Shown: positions 16,583 to 25,253 of the stretch, in pieces | Numbering within the stretch: the first letter of the stretch is position 1 | How the letters are laid out: each line of letters begins with the position of its first letter | Source of the DNA: Winogradskyella forsetii | GTDB taxonomy: Bacteria; Bacteroidota; Bacteroidia; Flavobacteriales; Flavobacteriaceae | Assembly: GCF_013394595.1 (NCBI RefSeq) | Contig: NZ_CP053348.1 | Location: forward strand, 3,630,501-3,694,500 | Reading direction: 5' to 3' | DNA length: 64,000 bases | Position numbers and translations under genes: made by a program | Notes under the pieces: model-generated | What the model saw: only the letters and a program-made list of their open reading frames with translations | What the model was told of the DNA's origin: nothing | Database searches by the model: none

Positions 16583-18587
16583 ACCATTCTGTTTTAGATG
16601 TTTTTTTATCGTTACCCAATACGTTTTTAAGCGAGTATTTTTGAGCTTCACGCTTTTTTAATTGATGTGACCAACTGACCCTTTTTTCTGGTTTAAAACT
16701 TTTACCAAAATTTTTATATTCTCCATAAAACGTGGTTTTTTCAGCTTCTGGTTTAGACCAATTATGCCAACCTTCGGGCAAAATATGGTCTCCTAAATCA
16801 CAATTTACAAATACGGTTTGTGCATAGATGCGCCAAGGTCTTCCCAAGTAAACTTCATCCACACCATCATCCGCTGTAAGTTTACAATCTTTAAACACAT
16901 ATCCAAAGAGTGAATCTTTCGATGTCGAAGCTGCTGTTATATAGGAATTCTTTTTACTGTGAATTTGGCAATTTTCGAAAAAAGCAGTTGCACTTCCGAA
17001 GATAAAATCGGTGGTGCCTTCAATATAACAGTCTTTATAATACTGCTTCCCTTTTCCTGAGGCATACAAGGTATCTTGATTGCCTAAAAGTTTGCAATTA
17101 ACTATAGCAACTTCATCCGAAAATACCGATAGTGCCACTGCTTGTCCTACTTCGCCAGACGTATTTTCAATAGTTAAATTTTTAAGCAGCACATTGTTCG
17201 CTTCCACTAAAAGCGTGTAGGTATGAAACGTACTGTTTCTACCTAAACCTATTTTATTAAAATAATCATCGTAAGTAATGATGGTATGTTCTTTACTTTC
17301 ACCTACTAAAGCTAGGTTTTGATTCCACTCGTGGATTTTCACCTTCTCTTTGTACACACCATTCTTTACAAAAATGGTTATTCTATCATACGGAAAGGCT
17401 TTAGTGTTATTTATAGCCTCAACAATAGATGTATAATCGCCACTTCCGTCTTGTGCGACGACCATATTAAACCCATCTTTTGGCCCTTTTATGTCTGAAG
17501 GATTATATTTTTTCTTCCATGCTGGATAACGATCCAATACCTTTTGAGGGTCACTTTTATACCAGGCATAACCATTTCGGCGCTCTTCTCCGATTTCGGC
17601 TAAGGTCGCTTTTTTAATGCCATCTCTATCAGAGAAAAAAGGCGTATTATCATCCAACTCCATAAAACGTGCCCAAATAGCTGGCGCATTTTCATCAGGC
17701 ACCATTTTTTTACTTATAGTTTTGCCTGCATCATTAAAAACCCTCTCTTTTCTCAATCCAGTAATTTTAGTTTTTTCAAACCAAGCAACCGCACTGTTGA
17801 TAGCCGTAATGATTTCCTTGGAAGGATTTTCTATGGACATTAGGAGTAAAGTGATATTGGCAGATTCTGCGCCACTTAACGAAGGCAGCTCATAAGCTCT
17901 AGCTTTTGCAGGTTCTAATGTAATTGCGTCATGTTGTGCACACCAAGCGGTTAATACGCCATTTTGCTTGTACTGTGTTTTGAGGATACAATCAACGCCT
18001 TTTTTAAACGCCTCGTTTATTGTTTCTAATTGGGATTTTGAGGGTTTTATTGCATAATAATCGGCATTGTCTTTTAGGTTTTTTAGCAAATTCATGATGT
18101 TAATCATGGAATCGTCGTTGTACGTAATATGCGTGTAATAGCCTTTTTTAAGTGGATAAAATTGTGGCCAACCACCATTATCGTATTGTGCTTCTAAAAT
18201 ATAATCCAGTCCTTTTAAAAAGGCATTTTTATAGGTTTCATCTTTCGTTTGTGCATATATTTTTGACAGGAACACCATTTCTTGAATGGTCGCGCCATTA
18301 TCTGTTGTGGCACCTTCATTTGTTATTTTCTTTGCTAATAATTCTTCCTTTTGTGCTTTTGAAAGTGAATGATGCATCTGTACATTTTTTGGCCAGCCAC
18401 CAATATTTCGTTGATAAAGCAATACATTTTCTGCGATTTGTTTGGCTTCAGAAGTAGCAAACCATGAAGCTTCTTTTTTATGGATAATTTTTCTCCATGA
18501 TTGATTATGGACTTGGGCATATACATTTGAACCGACAACTAAAGTGAAGGCTAAGAAAACCATTAGTTTTAAGTTTTTTATAGGCAT
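16569..18587 (-). CDS. Two-domain enzyme: PL10 pectate lyase fused to CE8 pectin methylesterase
   Basis: A 672-residue secreted protein with a signal peptide (1-24). Residues about 30-365 are an alpha/alpha-toroid pectate lyase of family PL10, with the QRNIGGWPKN opening and the conserved AKARAYELPS motif including R230. Residues about 370-655 are a complete CE8 beta-helix: D505 in GNQDTLYA, D527 in GTTDFIFG and R583 in LGRPW. The methylesterase would expose free galacturonate for the lyase in the same chain. There is no T9SS tail or lipobox, so it is probably periplasmic. It begins the three-gene operon with the two esterases; 187 bp upstream are free of genes. Confidence 0.92.
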   Translation of the reverse strand: MPIKNLKLMVFLAFTLVVGSNVYAQVHNQSWRKIIHKKEASWFATSEAKQIAENVLLYQRNIGGWPKNVQMHHSLSKAQKEELLAKKITNEGATTDNGATIQEMVFLSKIYAQTKDETYKNAFLKGLDYILEAQYDNGGWPQFYPLKKGYYTHITYNDDSMINIMNLLKNLKDNADYYAIKPSKSQLETINEAFKKGVDCILKTQYKQNGVLTAWCAQHDAITLEPAKARAYELPSLSGAESANITLLLMSIENPSKEIITAINSAVAWFEKTKITGLRKERVFNDAGKTISKKMVPDENAPAIWARFMELDDNTPFFSDRDGIKKATLAEIGEERRNGYAWYKSDPQKVLDRYPAWKKKYNPSDIKGPKDGFNMVVAQDGSGDYTSIVEAINNTKAFPYDRITIFVKNGVYKEKVKIHEWNQNLALVGESKEHTIITYDDYFNKIGLGRNSTFHTYTLLVEANNVLLKNLTIENTSGEVGQAVALSVFSDEVAIVNCKLLGNQDTLYASGKGKQYYKDCYIEGTTDFIFGSATAFFENCQIHSKKNSYITAASTSKDSLFGYVFKDCKLTADDGVDEVYLGRPWRIYAQTVFVNCDLGDHILPEGWHNWSKPEAEKTTFYGEYKNFGKSFKPEKRVSWSHQLKKREAQKYSLKNVLGNDKKTSKTEWYETF

Positions 18588-18774
18588 ATTATTTTAATTT
18601 CAAATTTGTTAAAATCTCAATCTTCTTTGTTTCTAACTTCAGACACATCACCCAGATAATTACAAACAAAGGATCTTGAATAGTCAAAGTTCACCTTTTC
18701 TATTTTCTATTATAGCGTATCATGGCTGAATTGCTTTACCTCCAATACAAGCGTTATCGAAAACTTATTTTTTA

Positions 18775-20385
18775 TCATTTTGTAAACCGTATCCAATCAA
18801 TATCCAAACTGCCTGAGTCATTAATAACACCTTCACGCAAAGCTAAATAGCCTATTTTAGAGCCTATCCATTTGCCTTCCCTGGCTTTGAACTTAGTACC
18901 TATGGGTTTAAAGTTTTTATTGTCCAAACTATAGAAAAATTCACAAAGTGCACCTTTGCTAACTTTAACTTGAAGGTAAACTGTATTAGCGTCTAACTTA
19001 GTTTTATCGGTTTCAGTTTCGGCTTTATCTTTATCAGCATCTTCACACATGACTTGAGATAGAAACAAATTCCCTTCCTCTTGTTTTAATCGAATATAGC
19101 TGTAATCTAATCCCATAATCAAAAAACCCACTTCTTCATTATCGTGCCGAGCATTGAAGGTTAGTTTTGTTGTTGCTGTAAATTCTTCCGCTGGAAATTT
19201 TTGCAATAACAAATTGGAAACTGGATGCAAATTAACGACATCATCTGGCTTTGGCCTGCAATACATAGTAAAATGTCCCATAGACGTTGGAAACCCATAA
19301 TACACTTCAGGATTTGCTTGCCATTGCCACTGTAAACCTAACTTGGGTTGGTTAAATTCATCCGAATCTGGTGGTGTAACGATTGGATGAGGTTTACCAA
19401 CATTCGGTTTTTTGAATTTGGCAACAGGCTCTCCAATACCATCATTATTTTGATCCACTCCCATCACTGGCCAATCGTTTTTCCATGTCATCGGCTGTAA
19501 ATGTACAATACGACCATAAGCACCTTTATCTTGAAAATGAAAAAACCAATCTTCACCTGTCTGAGTCGTTACCCAAGCCCCTTGATGCGGACCGTTAATT
19601 TCTGTATTACCTTGATGCAAAACTTTCTTTTTTTCATAAGGGCCGTAAATGGATTTTGATCTTAAAATGGTTTGCCAGCCCGTAGAAACGCCTCCAGCTG
19701 GTGCAAAAATATAATAGTACCCATTTCGTTTATAAAATTTGGGCCCTTCAATAGTCGATTCGTCTTTATGTCCATCAATAATCATAACCTCATCATCATT
19801 GGTTTTGGTGCCTTCTGCATTCATGGTTGCAATCACCAATAAGCTTTTAATTCCGGCACGACTACCTGCAAATGCATAGGCTAAGTATACTTTTCCATCA
19901 TCATCCCAAAGTGGTGTTGGGTCAATGAGTCCTTTACCTCCTTTTACCAAAACAGGCTCTGACCAAGTTCCTTTTGGGTCTTTGGTTTTAATCATATAAA
20001 TCCCAAAATCTGGATCTGGATAATAGATGTAATATTCATCTTTATGATAGCGAATGCAAGGTGCCCAAACGCCATTGCCGTGTTGCGGTCTATTAAAAAC
20101 ATCTAACGGAACTTGTTTTGGCAATGCATAATTTATCAATTCCCAATTCACTAAATCCTTAGAATGTAAGATGGGCAAACTTGGCGAACAGGTAAATGAG
20201 GATGCCGTCATATAATAATCATCACCAACCCTAACGACATCTGGATCTGAAAAATCTGAATGCAAAATTGGATTCGTGTATGTGCCATCTCCATTATCGG
20301 ACACCCAAACGTTTGATACAAATTTATCTTGAGCTGAAAGGCTCAAAAGGTTAAGCGTAAGTATTAAGATTAAAATATGCTTCAT
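18775..20385 (-). CDS. Glycoside hydrolase family 43 enzyme (beta-xylosidase/alpha-L-arabinofuranosidase type)
   Basis: A 536-residue exported enzyme (signal peptide 1-18). The five-bladed propeller carries the GH43 residues D47 (FSDPDVVRVGDDYY), D155 (LIDPTPLWDDDG) and E213 (TIEGPKFY). From about residue 335 to the end a beta-sandwich of the GH43 C-terminal type follows. The nearest activity is removal of arabinose or xylose side groups; in a pectin locus that fits arabinan or xylogalacturonan decorations. The start overlaps the oxidoreductase gene by 4 bp (ATGA). The exact substrate cannot be read from sequence. Confidence 0.87.
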   Translation of the reverse strand: MKHILILILTLNLLSLSAQDKFVSNVWVSDNGDGTYTNPILHSDFSDPDVVRVGDDYYMTASSFTCSPSLPILHSKDLVNWELINYALPKQVPLDVFNRPQHGNGVWAPCIRYHKDEYYIYYPDPDFGIYMIKTKDPKGTWSEPVLVKGGKGLIDPTPLWDDDGKVYLAYAFAGSRAGIKSLLVIATMNAEGTKTNDDEVMIIDGHKDESTIEGPKFYKRNGYYYIFAPAGGVSTGWQTILRSKSIYGPYEKKKVLHQGNTEINGPHQGAWVTTQTGEDWFFHFQDKGAYGRIVHLQPMTWKNDWPVMGVDQNNDGIGEPVAKFKKPNVGKPHPIVTPPDSDEFNQPKLGLQWQWQANPEVYYGFPTSMGHFTMYCRPKPDDVVNLHPVSNLLLQKFPAEEFTATTKLTFNARHDNEEVGFLIMGLDYSYIRLKQEEGNLFLSQVMCEDADKDKAETETDKTKLDANTVYLQVKVSKGALCEFFYSLDNKNFKPIGTKFKAREGKWIGSKIGYLALREGVINDSGSLDIDWIRFTK

Positions 20386-21425
20386 AATTCAATAACTCGT
20401 TTTTCAAGATTACTTTTAATTGCGGCTTCAATAATTTGTATCACTTGTTTTGCTTCATTAGCTGAAACTGGTAAGGGTTTGTTATTCAAAATAGCTTCTG
20501 AAATTCCATCGTAATAGGTCATATAATCGCCAATTTCTGTATTTACAGATTGTTTATAAGACTTACCCTCTTTCATAATATGTAAAAGGCCTTTTTCAGA
20601 TTCAGGTTCAACGCCCCAATTATTGGTGTTAGGTTTTAATTCTTTCTGAAGTTCCGTTTCCTGAATATCGGCTTTCGATTTTATAAACGACCCTTTTGTA
20701 CCGTGAATGCTATAAGCAGGAAGTGGTTCTCGTACAAAATAACTTGATTTTAAAGTCACATATTTAGAATCGTAATACAATTTAACATCAAAATAATCGC
20801 CTACCTCAGAATTCTCTCTGAACGAATCGAGAGAAGCAAACACACGTTTTGGCATACCAAATAATTGTAATGCTTGATCAATTAAATGCGAGCCTAAATC
20901 GTATAAACTGCCTACACCTTCTGTGGCTGTTTCTTTATGGGTTTTATAGCTTAATTCTGGTTCAAATCTGTCGTAATGGAATTCTGCTTCAACAATGTCA
21001 CCTAAAACCCCTTGTCCAACAATTTTTTTGACAGTTTTAAAATCACTATCCCAACGTCTGTTATGATATACTGAAAGTTTAACCTTATGTTTTTCTGCTA
21101 ATTCAATTAATTCTTGAGCTTCAACAGCAGTTACCGTAAACGGTTTTTCGACGACCACATGTTTTCCAGCTTCAATTATTCTTTTGGTAAAATCGTAATG
21201 GGTGATGTTTGGTGTATTTACGATGACTAAATCAATGTTATCGTCTTGAAGCAATGCTTCCAAGGACCGAAACGTTATAATATTTGGATATTTTTTCTCG
21301 GTCAGATTTTTAGTCCGTTCTAAAACACCATATAAATTGAAGTCAGGATGCACATCAATAAATGGGGCGTGAAACAGATGTCCGCTCATCCCGAAAGAAC
21401 ACAACGCTGTAGTTATTAATGCCAT
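20382..21425 (-). CDS. Gfo/Idh/MocA-family oxidoreductase
   Basis: A 347-residue cytoplasmic NAD(P)-dependent dehydrogenase. The Rossmann loop is the variant CSFGMSGHLFHAPF at 9-22, and the hallmark E93-K94-P95 is present with a downstream catalytic-domain motif YHNRRWDSDF. The family oxidises or reduces sugars, sugar acids and inositols, or makes glycosidic-bond changes. Its position just before the GH43 gene (4-bp overlap) ties it to the pectin operon, perhaps for a released neutral sugar or a modified uronate. The substrate is unknown. Confidence 0.85.
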   Translation of the reverse strand: MALITTALCSFGMSGHLFHAPFIDVHPDFNLYGVLERTKNLTEKKYPNIITFRSLEALLQDDNIDLVIVNTPNITHYDFTKRIIEAGKHVVVEKPFTVTAVEAQELIELAEKHKVKLSVYHNRRWDSDFKTVKKIVGQGVLGDIVEAEFHYDRFEPELSYKTHKETATEGVGSLYDLGSHLIDQALQLFGMPKRVFASLDSFRENSEVGDYFDVKLYYDSKYVTLKSSYFVREPLPAYSIHGTKGSFIKSKADIQETELQKELKPNTNNWGVEPESEKGLLHIMKEGKSYKQSVNTEIGDYMTYYDGISEAILNNKPLPVSANEAKQVIQIIEAAIKSNLEKRVIEL

Positions 21426-21511
21426 TTGAGTTTGATTTAGTTCTAGATACCATTATGATGCCGAAAAGTTTTCGGGAACTTATACCTTGGAACTGACTGT
21501 TTGAAATTATT

Positions 21512-22741
21512 TTATTTATCCAATTCTAAAGCAGCCATAATAAAAGGCCCAGTTCCTTTTGGATCGTTAGATCTAATGATTTCACCAATATAATATTCAA
21601 ACGATCCGTCTCTGTAAGGATCACCTCCCAAACCTGCAACGCCACAACATTTGTTGAGATTAACGACGCCATTGTCTTCAACTGAAATAAATTCATCCAA
21701 TATACCTTGAAATCCTTTTTTTGCATTTTCCATATAGACCTCTGGAAGGTACCCTTTGTTCACGCCTTTTGCTAAAGTATATGTAAACATGCTTGTTCCT
21801 GTGGCTTCGAGATAATTGCCTTCTCTTTCAGGTAAATTAAGGACTTGATACCAGGTTCCGCTTTCATCTTGGTAATTTACAATTGCTTCCGCATATTGGT
21901 TAAGATACTTGATGATTCTTGATCTGCCTTCGTGATTTTCCGGTAAATAATCCAACACATCAACTAATGCCATGCCGTACCAACCCATACCACGAGACCA
22001 GAAATGCTGTGATAATCCTGTGGTTTTATTGGCCCATTTTTGTTCTTTACTTTCATCCCATCCGTGATAATATAATCCAGTTTCTGGGTCTCTGCTATGT
22101 TTTTCAATTAAATCGAATTGAAGGACGATTTTATCATACATTTTTTGAACTTCATCACCTTCCATAAATGCTTTTGTGTACTTAGCGTGAAACGGTTCTG
22201 CCATATACACACCATCTAACCACATTTGATTAGGATATCTTTTTTTGTGCCAATAACCACCTTCTGATGTTGTTGGCATACCTTCTAACTGCTTATGAAG
22301 TGTATCCATTGCTTTCCTAAATCTTGGCTCTTGTTTTTGATTATACACATAATAAATGGCGTCTCCAGACTTGATCATATCCAAATTGTAATTACTTAGT
22401 TTATATGAATTTATAGAGCCATCCTCGTTAATCATTCTGTCGGCATACTCATAGATATAATCATATATCTTTTCGTTATTGGTCTGATCGTATACTCTAG
22501 ACATGGCCTGCAATACTAATCCGTTGGTATAACTCCAATTTGGTTTTTTTCTGAAATCGAGCAATGTTGGATCTGGAAAACGTTTAATTTCCGACAGTGC
22601 CATACGTTCGGACCATTTGATCGTATCTGAAATTTCCATTTCAGCTTTAGGCGCTTCTTCTGTTTGGGTTTGCTTCTTTTCTTCCTTACAACTGGTAAAA
22701 AAGCTCAATGCTAATAGTATAATGAGTGTTAAATTTTTCAT
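21512..22741 (-). CDS. GH105 unsaturated rhamnogalacturonyl/glucuronyl hydrolase, lipoprotein
   Basis: A 409-residue alpha/alpha-barrel protein matching YteR/YesR. The general acid/base Asp is D176 in QMWLDGVYMAEPF, with the accompanying LDMIKSGDAIYY and QHFWSRGMGWYGMALVDVL segments. The lipobox FTSC (C18) makes it a lipoprotein, facing the periplasm or cell surface. It removes the unsaturated 4-deoxy-uronate that pectate or rhamnogalacturonan lyases leave at the non-reducing end; the released sugar feeds KduI and KduD encoded at 54054-55693. It lies 9 bp after the cupin gene in the same operon. Confidence 0.92.
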   Translation of the reverse strand: MKNLTLIILLALSFFTSCKEEKKQTQTEEAPKAEMEISDTIKWSERMALSEIKRFPDPTLLDFRKKPNWSYTNGLVLQAMSRVYDQTNNEKIYDYIYEYADRMINEDGSINSYKLSNYNLDMIKSGDAIYYVYNQKQEPRFRKAMDTLHKQLEGMPTTSEGGYWHKKRYPNQMWLDGVYMAEPFHAKYTKAFMEGDEVQKMYDKIVLQFDLIEKHSRDPETGLYYHGWDESKEQKWANKTTGLSQHFWSRGMGWYGMALVDVLDYLPENHEGRSRIIKYLNQYAEAIVNYQDESGTWYQVLNLPEREGNYLEATGTSMFTYTLAKGVNKGYLPEVYMENAKKGFQGILDEFISVEDNGVVNLNKCCGVAGLGGDPYRDGSFEYYIGEIIRSNDPKGTGPFIMAALELDK

Positions 22742-22750
22742 TTCGATTAT

Positions 22751-23170
22751 TTATTGTTTTTCGTATTTCTTAATGACTAAATATTTTAAATCTGTATCAC
22801 CTACATTGCTAATACCATGCATGCTGTTGGATGGACAATACAAGCTTGTATTTGCTTCAACTACCATTTCTTTTCCATCTAAATAAAACTTTGCTTTACC
22901 TTCTAATACATAGAAAAATTCATCTTCAGGATGCTGATGTGGCGCATGAGTTGATTTCCCTGGTGCCACTACGCTCATCTTAAGCGTTCTTCCGTCTAAA
23001 AAATCTTTGTCTGCAAACCAATATTGATAGCCCACTTTTGTGGGAATGGCTTTGTCTTTGGAAAATGTGTTTACACATTCCTCAATGGTAAATGTTTTGT
23101 CTTGTGCATGAGTTATTTGAAAATTCAATAGAAGCAGAAATACACAAATCGTTTTAATTGCAGTCTTCAT
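22751..23170 (-). CDS. Exported single-domain cupin
   Basis: A 139-residue protein with a signal peptide (cleavage near HAQ, residues 21-23) and one cupin barrel. The metal-binding set is H78, H80 and E84 (HQHPEDEF) and H118 (SMHG). Exported small cupins of this type occur in polysaccharide loci. One, KdgF, linearises unsaturated uronates in other bacteria, but KdgF is normally cytoplasmic, so the match here is only suggestive. Its start shares a TAATG junction with the DUF4861 gene, and it is followed at 9 bp by GH105, whose product is an unsaturated uronate. That makes a role in handling that sugar plausible. Confidence 0.78.
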   Translation of the reverse strand: MKTAIKTICVFLLLLNFQITHAQDKTFTIEECVNTFSKDKAIPTKVGYQYWFADKDFLDGRTLKMSVVAPGKSTHAPHQHPEDEFFYVLEGKAKFYLDGKEMVVEANTSLYCPSNSMHGISNVGDTDLKYLVIKKYEKQ

Positions 23171-24186
23171 TATAATGAATTATTTGAATTCAATTCTGAA
23201 AGCAAGCCATCTAAATAAGTTAAAAATTCCTCCTCTGTTTTAATGCCATCAACTTCCTGTTCCCAAGCTCCTAAAAAGTAAAATGAAACTGGATTTGTGG
23301 TCGGTTTAAACTCGATTAAATAATCATCTTCCCCTTTTTTGATGTCGGAAGTGGTTTCAACTTCATAAAAAATCGCCATTCCTAAATCGTCAGGTACTAA
23401 GGTCTGCTCACCATAAGTGGCAATATAAGCCCATTTTTTATTCGTGCTTTCCTTTGTGAAATAATTGACGCCATGATCTACGATTCCTGTAACAATTCCC
23501 TCAATAGCCTTTGAAGGCTGAATGGTATGTTTTGTATACCGTTGGTCTGGACTAATACTTAATGTCGATTCTAAATCGATTTTGTCATCATCCGTTTTCC
23601 AGCCAATATAATTTATAGTTACAGAAGATTCGGTAGCATTATTTTCTATAGAAGCAAATGTAGAATCAACATCTTTAAAGTGCATTACTTTTTCATTGAC
23701 CAAACGACCTAAAGAGCCAATGCCTAATCCGCTACCTACTTTTAAGATATCTTGTCCCCAAGGTTCAGGTTCATGATACGAATCAAAACCATCTTGACCG
23801 ACTTTAGACAACACCATGGTGTCGGTCTTTTTTCCGAAGATATCAATTGCATTTCGCCAATCTAAATATAATCGGTAACCTATTTTATTACTTTCCCAAC
23901 CAGGACCTTCATAACGTATGTACCAAGAATGGTCGGTGTGATTATCTGGAACTCGCAATTCTTGAACATTTTTGAATGAAGTACCACCATCATATTCTTC
24001 ATGACCTCTCGTGCCATCAATCCATTTGCCTCCTTCTGCTATAGAAATTTCAGCATATGTTTTTGATGTTTCCACCACTTCTTTCTCTATTGAAATATCT
24101 TCTTTATTTTCCTCTTTTTTCTCTGATTTACAAGCTATAATTGAAGTGGCGCAACATAGCGCGATTATAAATTTTAGTGTTTTCAT
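23170..24186 (-). CDS. DUF4861 family lipoprotein
   Basis: A 338-residue lipoprotein (lipobox IIAC, C19) followed by an acidic/lysine-rich linker and a beta-rich domain from about residue 45. That domain includes the WYIRYEGPGWES and GYRLYLDWRNAIDIFGKK segments that mark DUF4861. The function of this family is not established to my knowledge; I associate it with GH105/GH88 neighbours in rhamnogalacturonan and related loci. It sits between an esterase gene (4-bp overlap) and the cupin gene (TAATG overlap), so the three are strongly coupled. It may be a lyase or isomerase-like enzyme acting on uronate oligomers; that is inference. Confidence 0.75.
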   Translation of the reverse strand: MKTLKFIIALCCATSIIACKSEKKEENKEDISIEKEVVETSKTYAEISIAEGGKWIDGTRGHEEYDGGTSFKNVQELRVPDNHTDHSWYIRYEGPGWESNKIGYRLYLDWRNAIDIFGKKTDTMVLSKVGQDGFDSYHEPEPWGQDILKVGSGLGIGSLGRLVNEKVMHFKDVDSTFASIENNATESSVTINYIGWKTDDDKIDLESTLSISPDQRYTKHTIQPSKAIEGIVTGIVDHGVNYFTKESTNKKWAYIATYGEQTLVPDDLGMAIFYEVETTSDIKKGEDDYLIEFKPTTNPVSFYFLGAWEQEVDGIKTEEEFLTYLDGLLSELNSNNSL

Positions 24187-25133
24187 TCTTTATTATTTTT
24201 AAGTGTTTTGTCTAAAAATGTTGTGATGTAATTTACGGTGTCAGTAAACCAAGGATGGAATAACCAAAACGTATGAGGACTGTCTGGAAAATTTTCAACT
24301 TGGTTATAAATATCGTGTTTGTCTAAAATTTGAATCATCTCTTCACGTCCTGCTTGAAAACGTTCGTACTGACTACTGATGAATAAAATTGGCGGTGTGT
24401 TTTTATCAACATGTGTCAATGCTGAAGCTTCTTTCCAGATTTCGGGTTTTTCTTTTGATGTGCCACCCAGCCACCAACTTGCCATTTTTCCTTCACTGGA
24501 CTTAGGGTGAATGAATGCTACGACGCCATCTAAATTCACAATAGCTTGCACAGCGGTTGATGAGCTATGTTCTGTTTGTTGTTCAAACTTCGGATTGTGG
24601 TTGGTTGTCCCAACCAAGGTTGCCATCTGTGCTCCAGAAGACGTTCCTAGAACAGCAACTTTCGTCGTGTCAATATGAAATTTTTTTGCATTAGATTTAA
24701 TATATTGAATAGCTTCTTTAACATCATAAATGCCTTCCGGATATTGTGCTTCGTCGGATAATCTATATTCTATGGCAAAGCATGAATAGCCTTTTGAGGC
24801 GATGTATTCTGCCATGGGTTTCATGTGGGATTTATCTCCAGATTTCCAGCCTCCTCCATGTACCAAAATCACTGCTGGATTATTTTCAGAAGTATTCATA
24901 AAAGCATCAAGATACAGCCTTCTATTTTCTAATGTTTTATATATAATATTCTCAATTTCAGATACTTTTTCAAAATTTTGTGGTTTTACAATGTCTATCT
25001 GAGGAAACTTCTTTATGTATTTGTGATATGAATTATTAACTGTATAAGAGGTGTCTTTTTGAATATTTTGTAAAGCAAACAAGGTTGAAGAGCTCAACAT
25101 TAAGAAAAGGTAAAGTATGGCTATCTTATACAT
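24183..25133 (-). CDS. Exported alpha/beta-hydrolase, acetyl- or feruloyl-esterase-like
   Basis: A 316-residue hydrolase of the BD-FAE-like esterase class. It has HGGG oxyanion motif 92-95, nucleophile S165 in G-T-S-S-G, and the catalytic histidine in PDSPHTFWLF near the end. ATG at 25133 starts a standard signal peptide (MYKIAILYLFLML...); a longer TTG reading at 25217 would cover the terminator hairpin and is rejected. It differs clearly from the esterase at 14887-15801, so the two probably have different esters as substrates. It is the first gene after the hairpin at 25155-25187 and overlaps the DUF4861 gene by 4 bp. Confidence 0.8.
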   Translation of the reverse strand: MYKIAILYLFLMLSSSTLFALQNIQKDTSYTVNNSYHKYIKKFPQIDIVKPQNFEKVSEIENIIYKTLENRRLYLDAFMNTSENNPAVILVHGGGWKSGDKSHMKPMAEYIASKGYSCFAIEYRLSDEAQYPEGIYDVKEAIQYIKSNAKKFHIDTTKVAVLGTSSGAQMATLVGTTNHNPKFEQQTEHSSSTAVQAIVNLDGVVAFIHPKSSEGKMASWWLGGTSKEKPEIWKEASALTHVDKNTPPILFISSQYERFQAGREEMIQILDKHDIYNQVENFPDSPHTFWLFHPWFTDTVNYITTFLDKTLKNNKE

Positions 25134-25154
25134 GATTGATTTTGCTTTAAAATT

Positions 25155-25187
25155 AAAAAAACAAGCCTGATCATTTTCATCAGGCTT
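25155..25187 (-). terminator. Intrinsic terminator after the GH28 gene
   Basis: Perfect 9-bp arms (25163-25171 AAGCCTGAT and 25179-25187 ATCAGGCTT) with a 7-nt loop are followed on the minus strand by a run of seven T. It lies 66 nt after the GH28 stop and only 21 nt before the next start codon, so it either separates two units or attenuates read-through. Confidence 0.85.
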
Positions 25188-25253
25188 ATTTGAAAACAAA
25201 TTCCTGCTATTAATCAATTTGCTTAAGGGGGTTATCCATTTAAATTTTTAGAT

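Noticed and set aside
21461..21475. Inverted repeat CCGAAAA-G-TTTTCGG between GH105 and the oxidoreductase gene
   Set aside because: No T tract on the minus strand and unrelated to the operator palindrome; likely chance.
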